This document shows positions 1 to 8,578 of a stretch of 64,000 nucleotides of DNA, in pieces. The position numbers and the translations under genes are program-made. The DNA is from Globicatella sulfidifaciens DSM 15739 (lineage in GTDB: Bacteria; Bacillota; Bacilli; Lactobacillales; Aerococcaceae). The notes below the pieces were generated by a model. The model made no database searches. It had not been told where the DNA came from and saw only the letters and a program-made list of their open reading frames with translations. The stretch is taken from NCBI RefSeq assembly GCF_900167405.1, contig NZ_FUWO01000002.1:124001-188000 (forward strand). Direction: 5' to 3'. Within the stretch, counting starts at the first letter, position 1. The number at the start of each line of letters is the position of its first letter.

Positions 1-30
1 CTAGAATTATGTGGAAAAAATTCATCTTTA

Positions 31-39
31 TGTTATAAT
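31..39 (+). promoter_or_regulatory. Extended -10 promoter of efp
   Basis: TGT-TATAAT, an extended -10 element, lies about 40 bases before the efp start. No good -35 hexamer is visible in the few bases available upstream. Confidence 0.6.
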
Positions 40-79
40 GTACGAGTGAAAGATTGATAAATAAAGGAGAAGTTTAAAG

Positions 80-643
80 ATGATTTCTGCAGTAGATTTA
101 AGAGCGGGTATGACATTCGTTCAAGATGGCAAATTAATCCGTGTACTAGAAGCGAGTCACCACAAACCTGGTAAAGGTAATACGGTTATGCGTATGAAAT
201 TACGTGACGTACGTTCAGGTGCCACTTATGACACAACCTTCCGTCCGGACGAAAAATTTGAGCGTGCTTATCTTGAAACAAAAGAAGTTCAATACTTATA
301 TAGCATGGGTGATGTTGCAACCTTCATGGACTTAGAAACATATGAACAATACGAAATTCAAACATCAACGATTGAAAATGAATTGAAATATCTATTAGAA
401 AATATGGAAGCTAAAATCCAATTTTATGGTTCTGAAGTAATCGGTGTTGAATTACCAACAACAGTTGTATTAACAGTAGCTGAGACACAACCTTCAATTA
501 AAGGTGCCACTGTTACAGGATCTGGCAAACCAGCAACGATGGAGACAGGTTTAGTGGTTAACGTACCAGACTTTATTGAAACAGGAGAAGCGTTAGAAAT
601 TAATACCTCTGAAGGTACTTATATGCGTCGTGCACAAAAATAA
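80..643 (+). CDS. efp: Elongation factor P
   Basis: Translation factor that relieves ribosomes stalled at consecutive prolines; cytoplasmic. The 187-residue product has normal family length. The N-terminal KOW-like domain carries the loop HHKPGKGN near residues 27-34, where the modifiable lysine of Gram-positive EF-P sits. Two OB-type domains follow, with the C-terminal family signature around [20 protein letters not shown]. The ATG follows an AAAGGAGAAG ribosome site by a normal distance. It is transcribed from its own extended -10 promoter and ends at a strong hairpin terminator, so it is probably monocistronic. Confidence 0.97.
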   Translation: MISAVDLRAGMTFVQDGKLIRVLEASHHKPGKGNTVMRMKLRDVRSGATYDTTFRPDEKFERAYLETKEVQYLYSMGDVATFMDLETYEQYEIQTSTIENELKYLLENMEAKIQFYGSEVIGVELPTTVVLTVAETQPSIKGATVTGSGKPATMETGLVVNVPDFIETGEALEINTSEGTYMRRAQK

Positions 644-666
644 TTAATTAAATAAATCAGGAGGCT

Positions 667-711
667 GATGTAAAATAGAAAAAGAAATTCTATTTTGCAT
701 CGCTTTTTTTA
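667..711 (+). terminator. Intrinsic terminator after efp
   Basis: A 14-bp stem (GATGTAAAATAGAA pairing with TTCTATTTTGCATC, one G-U pair) with a short loop is followed by GC and eight T. It lies 24 bases after the efp stop. The next gene's ribosome site follows at once, so that gene either relies on readthrough or has a promoter I cannot see. Confidence 0.9.
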
Positions 712-726
712 ATAGGAGGACTGGAA

Positions 727-1740
727 ATGTTAACCATTGGATATATCGGAAATGGTAAGAGTACTAATCGTTATCACTTGCCTTTTGCTAGAAAAGTAGA
801 GGGCATTCGTATTAAGTCGATTTATCATCGTAGTCAACCGAAATGGCAAACCTTTGAAGATATTCATTATACGACGGATTTAGATGAAATATTACAAGAT
901 CCAGAAATTGACTTAATTGTCATCACCACTTATTCAGATTCGCATTATCATTTTGCTAAATTAGTTTTGGAAGCTGGTAAACATGCTTTAGTAGAAAAGC
1001 CGTTCACCCATACAGCGAACGAAGCAAGAGAACTTTTTCAATTAGCCGAAGCAAAAGGGCTGATGTTGCAAGCCTTTCAAAATAGACGCTTTGATTCTGA
1101 CTATTTAACGACACTTAAAGTGATTGAAAGTGGCAAGTTGGGGGATATTTTAGAGTTAGAAATGCATTTTGATTATTTTAGACCTGAAATACCGGAAAAT
1201 GTTCATGAATTTAAAGTTGAACAAAGTTATTTATATGGTCATGCTTGTCACACTTTGGATCAGTTGATTGCTTATTTTGGCAAAGCCGATCATATTCATT
1301 TTGATGTGAGGCAATTACTCGGGTCTAATCGGATGAATGATTATTTCGATATCGACCTTTATTACGGTAAAACGAAAGTATCGGTCAAATCAAGTTATTT
1401 TAGAATTAAAACACGCCCCAGTTTTGTGGTCTACGGTACTAAAGGGATGTTTATTAAAGAGAAAAAAGACCGCCAGGAAGAACATCTGAAACATTTTTAT
1501 ATGCCTGATAATCCAGACTTTGGTTTAGATGCACCGGAAGATTATGGTACGTTGACTTATATAGATTCTAAAGGGAATTACCATGAAGAGAAAGTGGTGT
1601 CTGAGGTGGGAGATTATAGTCGTTTCTATCAGAACTTGTATGACACCATCGTTAATGGCGCTCCAAAAACGGTTTCGGATGATGAGACCCTTTATCAATT
1701 AGAAATATTAGAAGCAGGTATTGAATCGATGATTCAGTAA
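727..1740 (+). CDS. Gfo/Idh/MocA-family NAD(P)-dependent oxidoreductase
   Basis: A 337-residue oxidoreductase with an N-terminal Rossmann fold (GYIGNGKSTNRYHLPF, residues 5-20) and the family's EKPF motif (EKP at residues 90-92) that contacts the nicotinamide ring. The C-terminal GFO/IDH/MocA domain follows. Relatives act on sugars, inositols or biliverdin-type compounds; the substrate cannot be read from the sequence. The ATG follows AGGAGGACTGGAA. It sits alone between two terminators, and its neighbours give no clue to a pathway. Confidence 0.88.
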   Translation: MLTIGYIGNGKSTNRYHLPFARKVEGIRIKSIYHRSQPKWQTFEDIHYTTDLDEILQDPEIDLIVITTYSDSHYHFAKLVLEAGKHALVEKPFTHTANEARELFQLAEAKGLMLQAFQNRRFDSDYLTTLKVIESGKLGDILELEMHFDYFRPEIPENVHEFKVEQSYLYGHACHTLDQLIAYFGKADHIHFDVRQLLGSNRMNDYFDIDLYYGKTKVSVKSSYFRIKTRPSFVVYGTKGMFIKEKKDRQEEHLKHFYMPDNPDFGLDAPEDYGTLTYIDSKGNYHEEKVVSEVGDYSRFYQNLYDTIVNGAPKTVSDDETLYQLEILEAGIESMIQ

Positions 1741-1759
1741 TAATTATCACCATTAAATA

Positions 1760-1821
1760 AACCTGAAAATGAGTAGCAAAAGTAGCAATTACTTCGTACT
1801 CATTGTCAGGTTTTCTTTTTT
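1760..1821 (+). terminator. Intrinsic terminator after the oxidoreductase gene
   Basis: AACCTGAAAATGAGTA pairs with TACTCATTGTCAGGTT (1797-1812), with a T-rich tail TTTTCTTTTTT. Confidence 0.85.
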
Positions 1822-1863
1822 AGCTAGTATGTTAATCTAGTGTTGGTTGTTACCGTTTAAAGT

Positions 1864-1981
1864 GGGAGTGGGCAAGAAGTAGAAAATTAAATAATTTTCG
1901 CTTCGTCTGCCTACTCCCGCACAGTTGGGAGTAGACCAGAAGTAGAGAATCGAATGATTTTCGCTTCGTCGGCCTACCCCC
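1864..1981 (-). repeat. Two copies of palindromic repeat module B
   Basis: Two adjacent imperfect palindromes, 1864-1918 and 1927-1981. Each has a GGGAGTNGRC-type left arm, a central AGAAAATT/AATTTTCG core and a right arm GCTTCGTCNGCCTAC. Related copies occur at 25520-25582, 55615-55673 and 62676-62790 in the opposite orientation. Here the module reads on the minus strand, the direction in which fbp is transcribed. The one ORF here (minus, 1850-2032) is repeat translation and is not called. Confidence 0.8.
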
Positions 1982-2010
1982 GCACAGTTGAGTAGGCCTC
2001 AAACAAGTCG

Positions 2011-2280
2011 TTAAGACGCAGTTTGATGCCACTCAACCACTGCGCTTTTAATTTAATAACAATAACTTAATTGAATTTACAAAATTTATGTTTAATCTCG
2101 TTAAGACGTAGTTTGAGGCCACTCAACGACTGCGCTATTAATTATCGCACAATAATTTGATTGAATTTTTCAAGATTACTCTCAACTACCTTAAGACGCA
2201 GTTTGCGACCACTCAACGACTGCGCTATTAATTAACGAACAATAATCTTAACTAGATTTATCAAGTTTATGCCCAGCCTC
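2011..2280 (-). repeat. Three tandem 90-bp units of repeat module A
   Basis: The TTAAGACG(C/T)AGTTTG block starts at 2011, 2101 and 2191, an exact 90-bp period. Each copy is followed by CCACTCAACNACTGCGCT. Read on the minus strand each unit forms a hairpin (GCGCAG...GTTGAG-loop-CTC...CTGCGT). Between the units is an AT-rich spacer. From about 2281 to 2447 I see only AT-rich sequence without a gene. The same 90-bp period recurs at 55465/55555. Confidence 0.85.
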
Positions 2281-2447
2281 ATTATCAATTTTTAAGCCAG
2301 TATTTTAACTTAATGTGAATCATTATTCATTTTTCAAGCGGATATTCTCACTTGGGGTTAGTGAGTTTGGTTGATTCTGAAAGCTCTAAAATTAAATTGG
2401 CCACTTAAATTGTAATTCTTCCCCATTTTTAAGATGGTATTCTAATG

Positions 2448-4322
2448 TTAGACTTTGTCGTTTTCATACAATATTTTGGCTTTAAGCTCTTGCGATTGTC
2501 GTGCGAGTTCTTTGCCTATATCAGTATTTTTGACATATTGACGCTCATGGCGTTTTTTAACAATTAATTGTGTTGGAAAAATGTCAAGATATTTTTCAAT
2601 CGCCTTTTGTTTTGAAGTGAAGGGATGATGCGCAACTAAATACACTTCATTAGAATTATCGACGAGTGTATATCCAGCAATACCGGTTACTTTTTGATAG
2701 GCAGTTGATAAGCCACCATCAATGACAAGCATTTTACCATTGGCCTTAATCGGATTTTCACCTTTGATTGTTTTCACTGGGGTATGACCATTTATAATAT
2801 AGCCTTCGCTCGTTAAACCAAAATCGTTTAATAATTTTAAGCAAAATTGCTCATTTTTGCGCCATTCATAATAAGGGTTTTTAATTTCGTTATGGACTGT
2901 TTTATCAGAGATAAAGTAACGTTCAAAGGTGCGCATGATATCTTTTCCAAAGAGAGTAGAACTAGGCCCGCACCATAAGTACCAAAGGGTGTCCGTTGCC
3001 CAATCGTCATGACAATCTAATCGCTTAAAGCTTTCTTCGATTGAGGTTGCATAGAAGTCCATCAATGATTTACCTTGATAAAGGTGATTATCGATGTTTA
3101 ATTGGTAATATTCCCCCTTTTCGTTAACAGGAATACACCCATGGAAAAGAAGATTATCATTGTAAGTTAAATACATTTTTCCATTTTCTAATAAAAATTC
3201 CATGTGTTCTTTTAATTTTGCTGAATTTTGGAACTGATGTAGTAAATCTAATAAAATAAGTTCTTCACCCAAGGTTAATTCATTTGGTTGTTCCCAATCG
3301 ATTAAATCAAAGCAAGTATTGTCTAAGTGATATTCTTGACCTTCAATGTTGATTGTAAGGGTATTGGGATCAATTATCGGCAGTAAATTGCGATGGTTCA
3401 TCTGAAATTCTGGGCGACGTTCAATTAATCGGCCCTCTAATTTGAATTGCATGATGGTCATGGCTTGATGCATACAATTTATCGCAGTTTCTGTTGCTGC
3501 ATCGATAGGTGTTTCGAGTTTAGGTTTAAAAGCAGCATTTTCTTGATAATAACGAAGGGCGAATTTTTTTAATCGGCTTAAGTCAATGCTATAGCTTTCT
3601 TCTAAGAATTGGGTGTGTCCATAGCGGAAAGCAATTCTTAAAACAGTAGCAAGACAAGTCATATTACCAGCATAGGCCCCCATCCAGATGATATCGTGGT
3701 TTCCTAAAGTAATATCAACGGATGGTAAGCTCATGAGGACATCCATTACTTTATCAGGATGAGCACCACGGTCATAGATATCTCCTAATACATGGAGATG
3801 ATCGACTACAAATCGTTGGATTAGGTAACTCAATTCAGTTGCAAATTGAGGTGCTAACTCAAGTTCTATTATAGTTTTAAAAATCGTATGATAATAAGCG
3901 TTTTTGTTATCGTGTTCATCGTATTGATATAAAAGCTCTTCTAAAATATAAGCATATTCACTCGGTAAAGCCTTTCTTACTTTTGAACGGGTATATTTAC
4001 TGGACACAAAACGAGTGAGGTTGACTAAATTTTTTAATAAAGATTGCCATTTATCAAAAGAGCGTTGTTTTCCTAAAATAAAATCTTCAGGATAATAAAT
4101 GGCGAAGCAAAGCTCATTAATGGCTTGTTCATCTAGTTCATCTTCAAAAAGGGTTTGTACTTTAATGCGAATAATACCGGAGCAATTACGTCTAATGTGG
4201 TCAAAGGCTTCGAATTCACCATGGATATCACTAATAAAATGTTCAGTCGCTTTTGGTAATTCACGGATTGCCTCAAGGTTAATAATCTCAGCTAAATCAT
4301 TTAAAATTTTTTTCTTCATCAT
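2448..4322 (-). CDS. fbp: Fructose-1,6-bisphosphatase, class III
   Basis: Gluconeogenic phosphatase converting fructose 1,6-bisphosphate to fructose 6-phosphate. The 624-residue protein matches the long Firmicute class III family, unrelated to classes I and II. Metallophosphatase motifs are visible: SDIHGEFEAFD near residue 31, LGDIYDRGAHPDKV and GNHDIIWMGAYAG in the middle, and NGHTPV with IDGGLS towards the C-terminus. The start is one of two consecutive ATG codons behind a GGGGGCC stretch; the ribosome site is mediocre. An extended -10 lies about 35 bases upstream. The 3' side runs into a long repeat array in the same orientation. Confidence 0.95.
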   Translation of the reverse strand: MMKKKILNDLAEIINLEAIRELPKATEHFISDIHGEFEAFDHIRRNCSGIIRIKVQTLFEDELDEQAINELCFAIYYPEDFILGKQRSFDKWQSLLKNLVNLTRFVSSKYTRSKVRKALPSEYAYILEELLYQYDEHDNKNAYYHTIFKTIIELELAPQFATELSYLIQRFVVDHLHVLGDIYDRGAHPDKVMDVLMSLPSVDITLGNHDIIWMGAYAGNMTCLATVLRIAFRYGHTQFLEESYSIDLSRLKKFALRYYQENAAFKPKLETPIDAATETAINCMHQAMTIMQFKLEGRLIERRPEFQMNHRNLLPIIDPNTLTINIEGQEYHLDNTCFDLIDWEQPNELTLGEELILLDLLHQFQNSAKLKEHMEFLLENGKMYLTYNDNLLFHGCIPVNEKGEYYQLNIDNHLYQGKSLMDFYATSIEESFKRLDCHDDWATDTLWYLWCGPSSTLFGKDIMRTFERYFISDKTVHNEIKNPYYEWRKNEQFCLKLLNDFGLTSEGYIINGHTPVKTIKGENPIKANGKMLVIDGGLSTAYQKVTGIAGYTLVDNSNEVYLVAHHPFTSKQKAIEKYLDIFPTQLIVKKRHERQYVKNTDIGKELARQSQELKAKILYENDKV

Positions 4323-4356
4323 GATGTAAGGGCCCCCAACAGATTAATATAAATGT

Positions 4357-4362
4357 ATTATA
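4357..4362 (-). promoter_or_regulatory. Extended -10 of fbp
   Basis: On the minus strand TGA-TATAAT (extended -10) precedes fbp by about 35 bases. The -35 region is poor. Confidence 0.55.
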
Positions 4363-4409
4363 TCAGATTAAAATTAAATGAGGAGCCACAAGCAAATATT
4401 TTACAAAAA

Positions 4410-4438
4410 TTGTATTGAGTGTTCCGAAAAGATAAAAT
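4410..4438 (+). promoter_or_regulatory. Promoter of the interrupted gene at 4458
   Basis: TTGTAT, 17 bases, TAAAAT; it ends 19 bases before the ATG at 4458. Confidence 0.5.
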
Positions 4439-4457
4439 AGATAGTGAGGTGATTAGT

Positions 4458-5093
4458 ATGTTACGAGAAGCGCAAGCAATTCAACATTATCTTCAGTATG
4501 TAGGGCAAAAATATATTGCACCCTATAAAGCTTTAGATGAAGAAGAATTTATGCTGCAGTTTAAACAGGACGGAGGAAAGGCGCGTAACCAATTTTAAAA
4601 AATAGTAGAAGCTTTCAATGACCAACAAAATCTTTTAAAGATGCAACGGGTAAGTAATTGGATGAATCAAGCGCAATTTGGAACACCGTTATTTTATTGT
4701 TTTTTTAGAGGGGAAAACGATGAGATGTCTTATCCTGGCATGGCTGTGCGTTTATATATCGAAGGACAACGATTAGGATTAACCTGGGAGGTAAGTGTAC
4801 TTGAGCGAACATTAGCTAAAGATAGTTTGGCGAGACAACGCCGAGTATTGACGGTTCCAGCTGATGACGCCATGTATTATTTGGCTTATAGTCAAGGTGA
4901 ACCTTTTATTTATTCAGGTACTGAGGATAATCGCATTTTTTTAAAAAACGCTGTCGATACGGGTGAAGTGAGAAAAGTTCTTGTTAAAAGTTTAATTGGG
5001 TTTTTTGATGAATTTCAAACGATGGATGATTTAATTGAAGCGATGAATCAACAGTTTGAACGATTGTTTCCTTATTATTTAGCCACCAAATAA
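4458..5093 (+). pseudogene. Conserved hypothetical protein gene interrupted by an in-frame stop
   Basis: An ATG at 4458 behind GAGGTG opens a frame of 46 codons (beginning MLREAQAIQHYLQYVG) that stops at TAA 4596-4598. The same frame then continues without interruption to the stop at 5091-5093 (150 residues from the ATG at 4641, 14 codons more from just after the stop). Joined, it would be a protein of about 211 residues, soluble, with aromatic-rich segments such as GTPLFYCFFRGENDE. The most economical reading is one nonsense change or a sequencing error. The 4641 ATG has no convincing ribosome site. It loosely recalls the uncharacterised HI_0552-type family, but I do not recognise it firmly and assign no function. 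Confidence 0.7.
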
Positions 5094-5146
5094 ACAAATT
5101 AATTTTGACTGACGAAGATTGAATGATAATCAATATCAATAAAAAA

Positions 5147-5247
5147 GAGACTGGCACGAATATAATATGAACGGCTCCTTGTTAAGTAAATACTAAAAAG
5201 TAATGCTACTTTAAAAGGATCCTATCAAATTATTTCTGTTCAGTCTC
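5147..5247. repeat. Intergenic inverted repeat, GAGACTG...CAGTCTC
   Basis: The gap 5094-5454 has no gene. GAGACTG at 5147-5153 pairs with CAGTCTC at 5241-5247, preceded by an A-run and followed by a T-rich stretch. It could end transcription from both sides, or be a small palindromic intergenic repeat of the GAGACTGG type common in enterococci and streptococci. From 5250 to 5454 I see nothing further. Confidence 0.4.
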
Positions 5248-5454
5248 GTCTATTTATTTTATATAAATAGTTAAATGCCACAAAACGATGTCTGTTTACT
5301 TAATTATGCCTATTTGATAGGCGGGGCAAAAATTATTAGCTATAGACCACTTAGTCTGCTTATATTTAAAACCGAATAAACTAAAGGACACTCTATGCAC
5401 TTAAAATCGTAGATATCATTGTGAATGTTTTTAAATGCAATGAATTGATTGTGT

Positions 5455-6372
5455 TTAAAGTGTTTTGCTGATTGAATTTGATTCGTGTTGGGCTTCAAAC
5501 CAACGATTTAGTCTTAAGTTAATCAGTCCAAAAAATTCATTTTGCATACCATCATAATCGAGGCCAATACTGTCCGTCATGACCACTAAGGTGTAGAGTG
5601 GCTCGCCGTTTTCATCAAAATAAATGCCGGTATCATGGAAATACTCATCTAAGTATCCATATTTCACAGCCATATTATCATTAAGATAATATTTTAGTAA
5701 CCAATGAGGTTGGGCTGCTAACATCGTGTCAACGACATTAGAATAATAATCAGAAGAAGCAATTGCAATTAAGATGCCTTCTAATACTTCTGCATTCACA
5801 TGATTAAATTGATATAATTCTGGGTCATAAATATCGGCACCGCTAAGCATTAACATAGCGTTTTGATGGTTGCCAATATAATTAAAGTAATAATGCGTTA
5901 ATAAATTCCAAGCGGTATTGTCTGAATTGATTAACATTTCATAGATTAAATCTTGCAAAGCGTAGCTTGGTCGGATAGGACTATTGGTAATATTGCCGCC
6001 ACCTTCTTCAAACATTGCTTCAACAAAGGGAATTTGTGTATCGAAAGATAAATACCCTTCATTAACTAAGGATGTATAGAGTGCTGCGGTCGCAACTTTT
6101 GTTGTGCTGGCTCCTAACATGGTAATGTCACTATTCAAAGTATAGTGTGTATCATCAATAAAGTCATAGAATGCAATAGCGATTTGGTCACTATTGTATC
6201 CAAATTCACTAATTGTATCGTAAAGAATATCGTCTACGGTCTTGTTTTCAATTGAATAATTTTGATCAACATCTTTTAACTGATCATTGGCTTGAACAAC
6301 CATCAAAGGCGTGATACCGAATGACCAAGCAAAGAGACATAAACAACATGTTGCAAAAAATTTTTTAAGCAA
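5455..6372 (-). CDS. Exported class A beta-lactamase-like serine hydrolase
   Basis: Secreted serine hydrolase of the class A beta-lactamase/penicillin-binding fold. Counting from the TTG at 6372 (305 residues), a signal peptide with a basic start and hydrophobic core ends near VVQA-N. The active-site set is present: S89-T-T-K92 (SxxK), S150-D-N152 (SDN) and K237-Y-G239 in place of KTG. I do not see the ExxxN omega-loop glutamate of true class A enzymes, so a cell-wall or other esterase/peptidase role is as likely as beta-lactam hydrolysis. The TTG sits six bases after AAGAGGTG; the GTG three codons earlier overlaps that site and is a poor start. An extended -10 (TGA-TATAAT) lies just upstream. 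Confidence 0.75.
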   Translation of the reverse strand: MLKKFFATCCLCLFAWSFGITPLMVVQANDQLKDVDQNYSIENKTVDDILYDTISEFGYNSDQIAIAFYDFIDDTHYTLNSDITMLGASTTKVATAALYTSLVNEGYLSFDTQIPFVEAMFEEGGGNITNSPIRPSYALQDLIYEMLINSDNTAWNLLTHYYFNYIGNHQNAMLMLSGADIYDPELYQFNHVNAEVLEGILIAIASSDYYSNVVDTMLAAQPHWLLKYYLNDNMAVKYGYLDEYFHDTGIYFDENGEPLYTLVVMTDSIGLDYDGMQNEFFGLINLRLNRWFEAQHESNSISKTL

Positions 6373-6402
6373 TTTTTTCACCTCTTATCAAAATACCAAC
6401 TC

Positions 6403-6408
6403 ATTATA
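6403..6408 (-). promoter_or_regulatory. Extended -10 of the serine hydrolase gene
   Basis: Minus-strand TGA-TATAAT about 30 bases before the TTG start at 6372. Confidence 0.5.
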
Positions 6409-6537
6409 TCATAAAAAAAACAGATAGCTACTCTTTTAATGTGAAGATTTAGTGAACTTCACAAAGAGCAACACTACCTAAGAGAATTAAACATTTAATG
6501 ACCATTATCGGATTTGTGATGAATTAGTTTTAATCAC

Positions 6538-7212
6538 TTAATTACCATTGCCGTGGTTCGCGATTAATTGATAACCGGTTAAAAAATGATCGGATGCTTT
6601 TTGGTTGGGGCGTAAATGTTGTTGGGCAAATTGAATAATCCATCCGTGAAAAGCGGCCCATTCAGCAACGGTTAATTCACCATTGTTTTCAGCAAACTGT
6701 TTTACTGCGGGGTAGGTTAAAGGGACAGGCGCCTTCAGTAATTGAAAAAGTCGTCGTGCATAATTGTCAGCGATAAAGACGGGTTCGTTAAATACATACA
6801 TTAATAAAACATCTGCCGTTTCAGGTCCGATACCACGCCTTTTTAATAGTTCCTTACGCAGGGAAGGACCAAAATGGGCTTTAATCTTGTCATATTGGTC
6901 TTCAAAGGTTTTGGTCCATTCGAAAAACTCTATAATATTTCGGGATTTATTTTCATGAAAACCACTTGAATGAATTAGTTTTTTTAACTCTTGTTGGGAA
7001 AGTTGTCGAATGGTTTTCGGAGAAAAACTGGCTTTTTGCCTGATTTGATTGAGTGAGAGTTCGACATTATGCCAGGTAGTATTCTGGACTAAAAAGGCTC
7101 CGATAACAATTTCGTGTTTGCTTTCATGTGGCCACCAATCTTCGATGCTCCCTTGATAATGTCTTTCTAATAAGTTAAATAGTTGATTAACAGTAATCAA
7201 TCGATTGTCCAT
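6538..7212 (-). CDS. Endonuclease III-like HhH-GPD DNA glycosylase without Fe-S cluster
   Basis: DNA base-excision repair family protein of 224 residues. The helix-hairpin-helix LLKRRGIGPETAD lies near residues 122-134, and the GPD aspartate is D149 in FIADNYARR. Two hallmarks of true EndoIII are missing. The catalytic lysine after the hairpin (GVGRKTA in Nth) is replaced by GIGPETA. There is no cysteine in the whole protein, so no C-terminal 4Fe-4S cluster. It therefore belongs to the short EndoIII-related branch and would be expected to act as a monofunctional glycosylase, if active. The ATG follows AAAGGAGC at good distance. Confidence 0.85.
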   Translation of the reverse strand: MDNRLITVNQLFNLLERHYQGSIEDWWPHESKHEIVIGAFLVQNTTWHNVELSLNQIRQKASFSPKTIRQLSQQELKKLIHSSGFHENKSRNIIEFFEWTKTFEDQYDKIKAHFGPSLRKELLKRRGIGPETADVLLMYVFNEPVFIADNYARRLFQLLKAPVPLTYPAVKQFAENNGELTVAEWAAFHGWIIQFAQQHLRPNQKASDHFLTGYQLIANHGNGN

Positions 7213-7288
7213 ACAGCTGCTCCTTTACGATTTTTAATATAGGTAAATGAAAGAATCACTCCATGTAACAAAGATTATAGTGAAAATT

Positions 7289-7318
7289 TTGCGTAAAGTC
7301 ATCAAAATAGATTATAAT
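7289..7318 (+). promoter_or_regulatory. Promoter of the signal peptidase gene
   Basis: TTGCGT, 18 bases, TATAAT (7313-7318). The -10 box overlaps the first in-frame ATG (7317), which rules out that ATG as the start. Confidence 0.6.
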
Positions 7319-7337
7319 GGAAAGGGCAAAGGTGGTC

Positions 7338-7775
7338 ATGAATGTGAGCTATTTTCTTTTGATTTTTTGTATTAGCAGTTTGATTTTTAAGAAGATTCTG
7401 GTAAAAATATCTGGAAATTCAATGGCTCCTACTTTTCACTCAGGAGATATCGTTTTATCAAAACCAATTAGAAAAATTCGAAGGTATGATATTGTTATTT
7501 TTAAAAGAAAAGAGAAACTGTTCATTAAGCGTGTGATTGGCTTGCCTGATGAATCCCTACGTCTATCACCTAAAGGTGTAGAAATCAATCAAAGAATATT
7601 ATATGAACCCTATTTAACAGAAGCGAATCGATATTATTTACGTCGTCCAATGGAATGTGTTATTCCTAATGATAGTTATTTTGTGCTAGGAGATAATCGG
7701 CGCAGTTCTGTCGACAGTCGTACTTTGGGTGTCATTAAAAGAGAAGAAATTATCGTTAAAATATTTTCAAAGTAA
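7338..7775 (+). CDS. lepB: Signal peptidase I
   Basis: Membrane-bound type I signal peptidase (S26), which removes signal peptides from exported proteins. An N-terminal membrane segment (residues 4-22) is followed by the catalytic serine in SGNSMAPT (S28) and the catalytic lysine in FIKRVIGLPDE (K64), and by the conserved GDNRRSSVDSR box. At about 145 residues it is one of the small Gram-positive forms. I place the start at ATG 7338, just after AAAGGTGG (GTG 7344 is possible), because the upstream ATG at 7317 lies within the -10 box. It is followed by phoP after 29 bases and may be co-transcribed with it. The window also encodes a likely client, PstS, with a type I signal peptide. Confidence 0.92.
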   Translation: MNVSYFLLIFCISSLIFKKILVKISGNSMAPTFHSGDIVLSKPIRKIRRYDIVIFKRKEKLFIKRVIGLPDESLRLSPKGVEINQRILYEPYLTEANRYYLRRPMECVIPNDSYFVLGDNRRSSVDSRTLGVIKREEIIVKIFSK

Positions 7776-7804
7776 AAGAGTACTATATTTTGGAGGTTAC
7801 CTTA

Positions 7805-8578
7805 GTGAAACGAATTTTAGTTGTTGATGATGAGAGTTCAATCGTAACATTATTGCAGTATACGTTAGAAAATGCCGGTTATGAAGTAGATATCGCATTA
7901 GATGGTAAGACGGCTTATCAAATGATTAAAACCGTAAATTATGATTTTATTGTCTTAGATGTGATGTTACCACAAATGAGTGGGATGGACGTTTGCCGGC
8001 GCGTTAGACAAAAAGGCATTCAAACTCCAATATTAATGTTAACAGCTCGTGCAGATGAATATGATAAAATTATTGGTTTAGAGCTAGGAGCTGATGACTA
8101 TATGACGAAACCCTTTAGTCCAAATGAAGTCTTAGCTCGAATCAAAGCCATTTTAAGAAGATCATCCGTTAGTCATTATCGAGTTGATGATGAAATTGAA
8201 GAAGCGGAAGTTGAAAAAGTGCGAATGACACCTGATAATTCAGTACCGATACCTGAAAATGATACCAAAAAAACTTATGGAGATTTAACGATTTTAACTG
8301 ATCGATTTGAAGTCTGGGTTCGTGGAGAACAAATCGAAATTACACCTAAAGAATATGAACTATTAGTCTATATGACAGATAGACAGGGTCGAACTTTGAG
8401 TCGAGAACAATTATTAACGCAAGTTTGGCAATTTGATTACTTAGGAGAGACTAGAATTGTAGATGTTCATATTAGTAATTTAAGAGAAAAAATAGAGCGT
8501 AATAATAAAAATCCAGAATATATCATTACCGTTAGAGGGTTTGGCTACCGTTTTGAGGTGCCTGATTATGCAAAATAA
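7805..8578 (+). CDS. phoP: PhoP/PhoB-type response regulator
   Basis: Two-component transcription factor, here judged to control the phosphate regulon. The receiver domain has acidic pocket VVDDE (residues 6-10), phospho-acceptor D52 in LDVMLPQMSG, T80 and K102. After an unusually long acidic linker (about residues 120-150) comes an OmpR/PhoB winged helix with the ITPKEYELL and VDVHISNLREKI signatures. The start is GTG 7805, eight bases after GGAGG; a TTG 15 bases upstream overlaps that site. It overlaps the kinase gene by 11 bases. The PhoP assignment rests on the adjoining pst genes and their phased TTTACA repeats; WalR is the main alternative by fold. Confidence 0.88.
   Translation: MKRILVVDDESSIVTLLQYTLENAGYEVDIALDGKTAYQMIKTVNYDFIVLDVMLPQMSGMDVCRRVRQKGIQTPILMLTARADEYDKIIGLELGADDYMTKPFSPNEVLARIKAILRRSSVSHYRVDDEIEEAEVEKVRMTPDNSVPIPENDTKKTYGDLTILTDRFEVWVRGEQIEITPKEYELLVYMTDRQGRTLSREQLLTQVWQFDYLGETRIVDVHISNLREKIERNNKNPEYIITVRGFGYRFEVPDYAK

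Noticed and set aside
1850-2032. 60-residue minus-strand ORF with internally repeated peptide
   Set aside because: It translates the two palindromic repeat modules; the peptide repeat reflects the DNA repeat, and there is no ribosome site.
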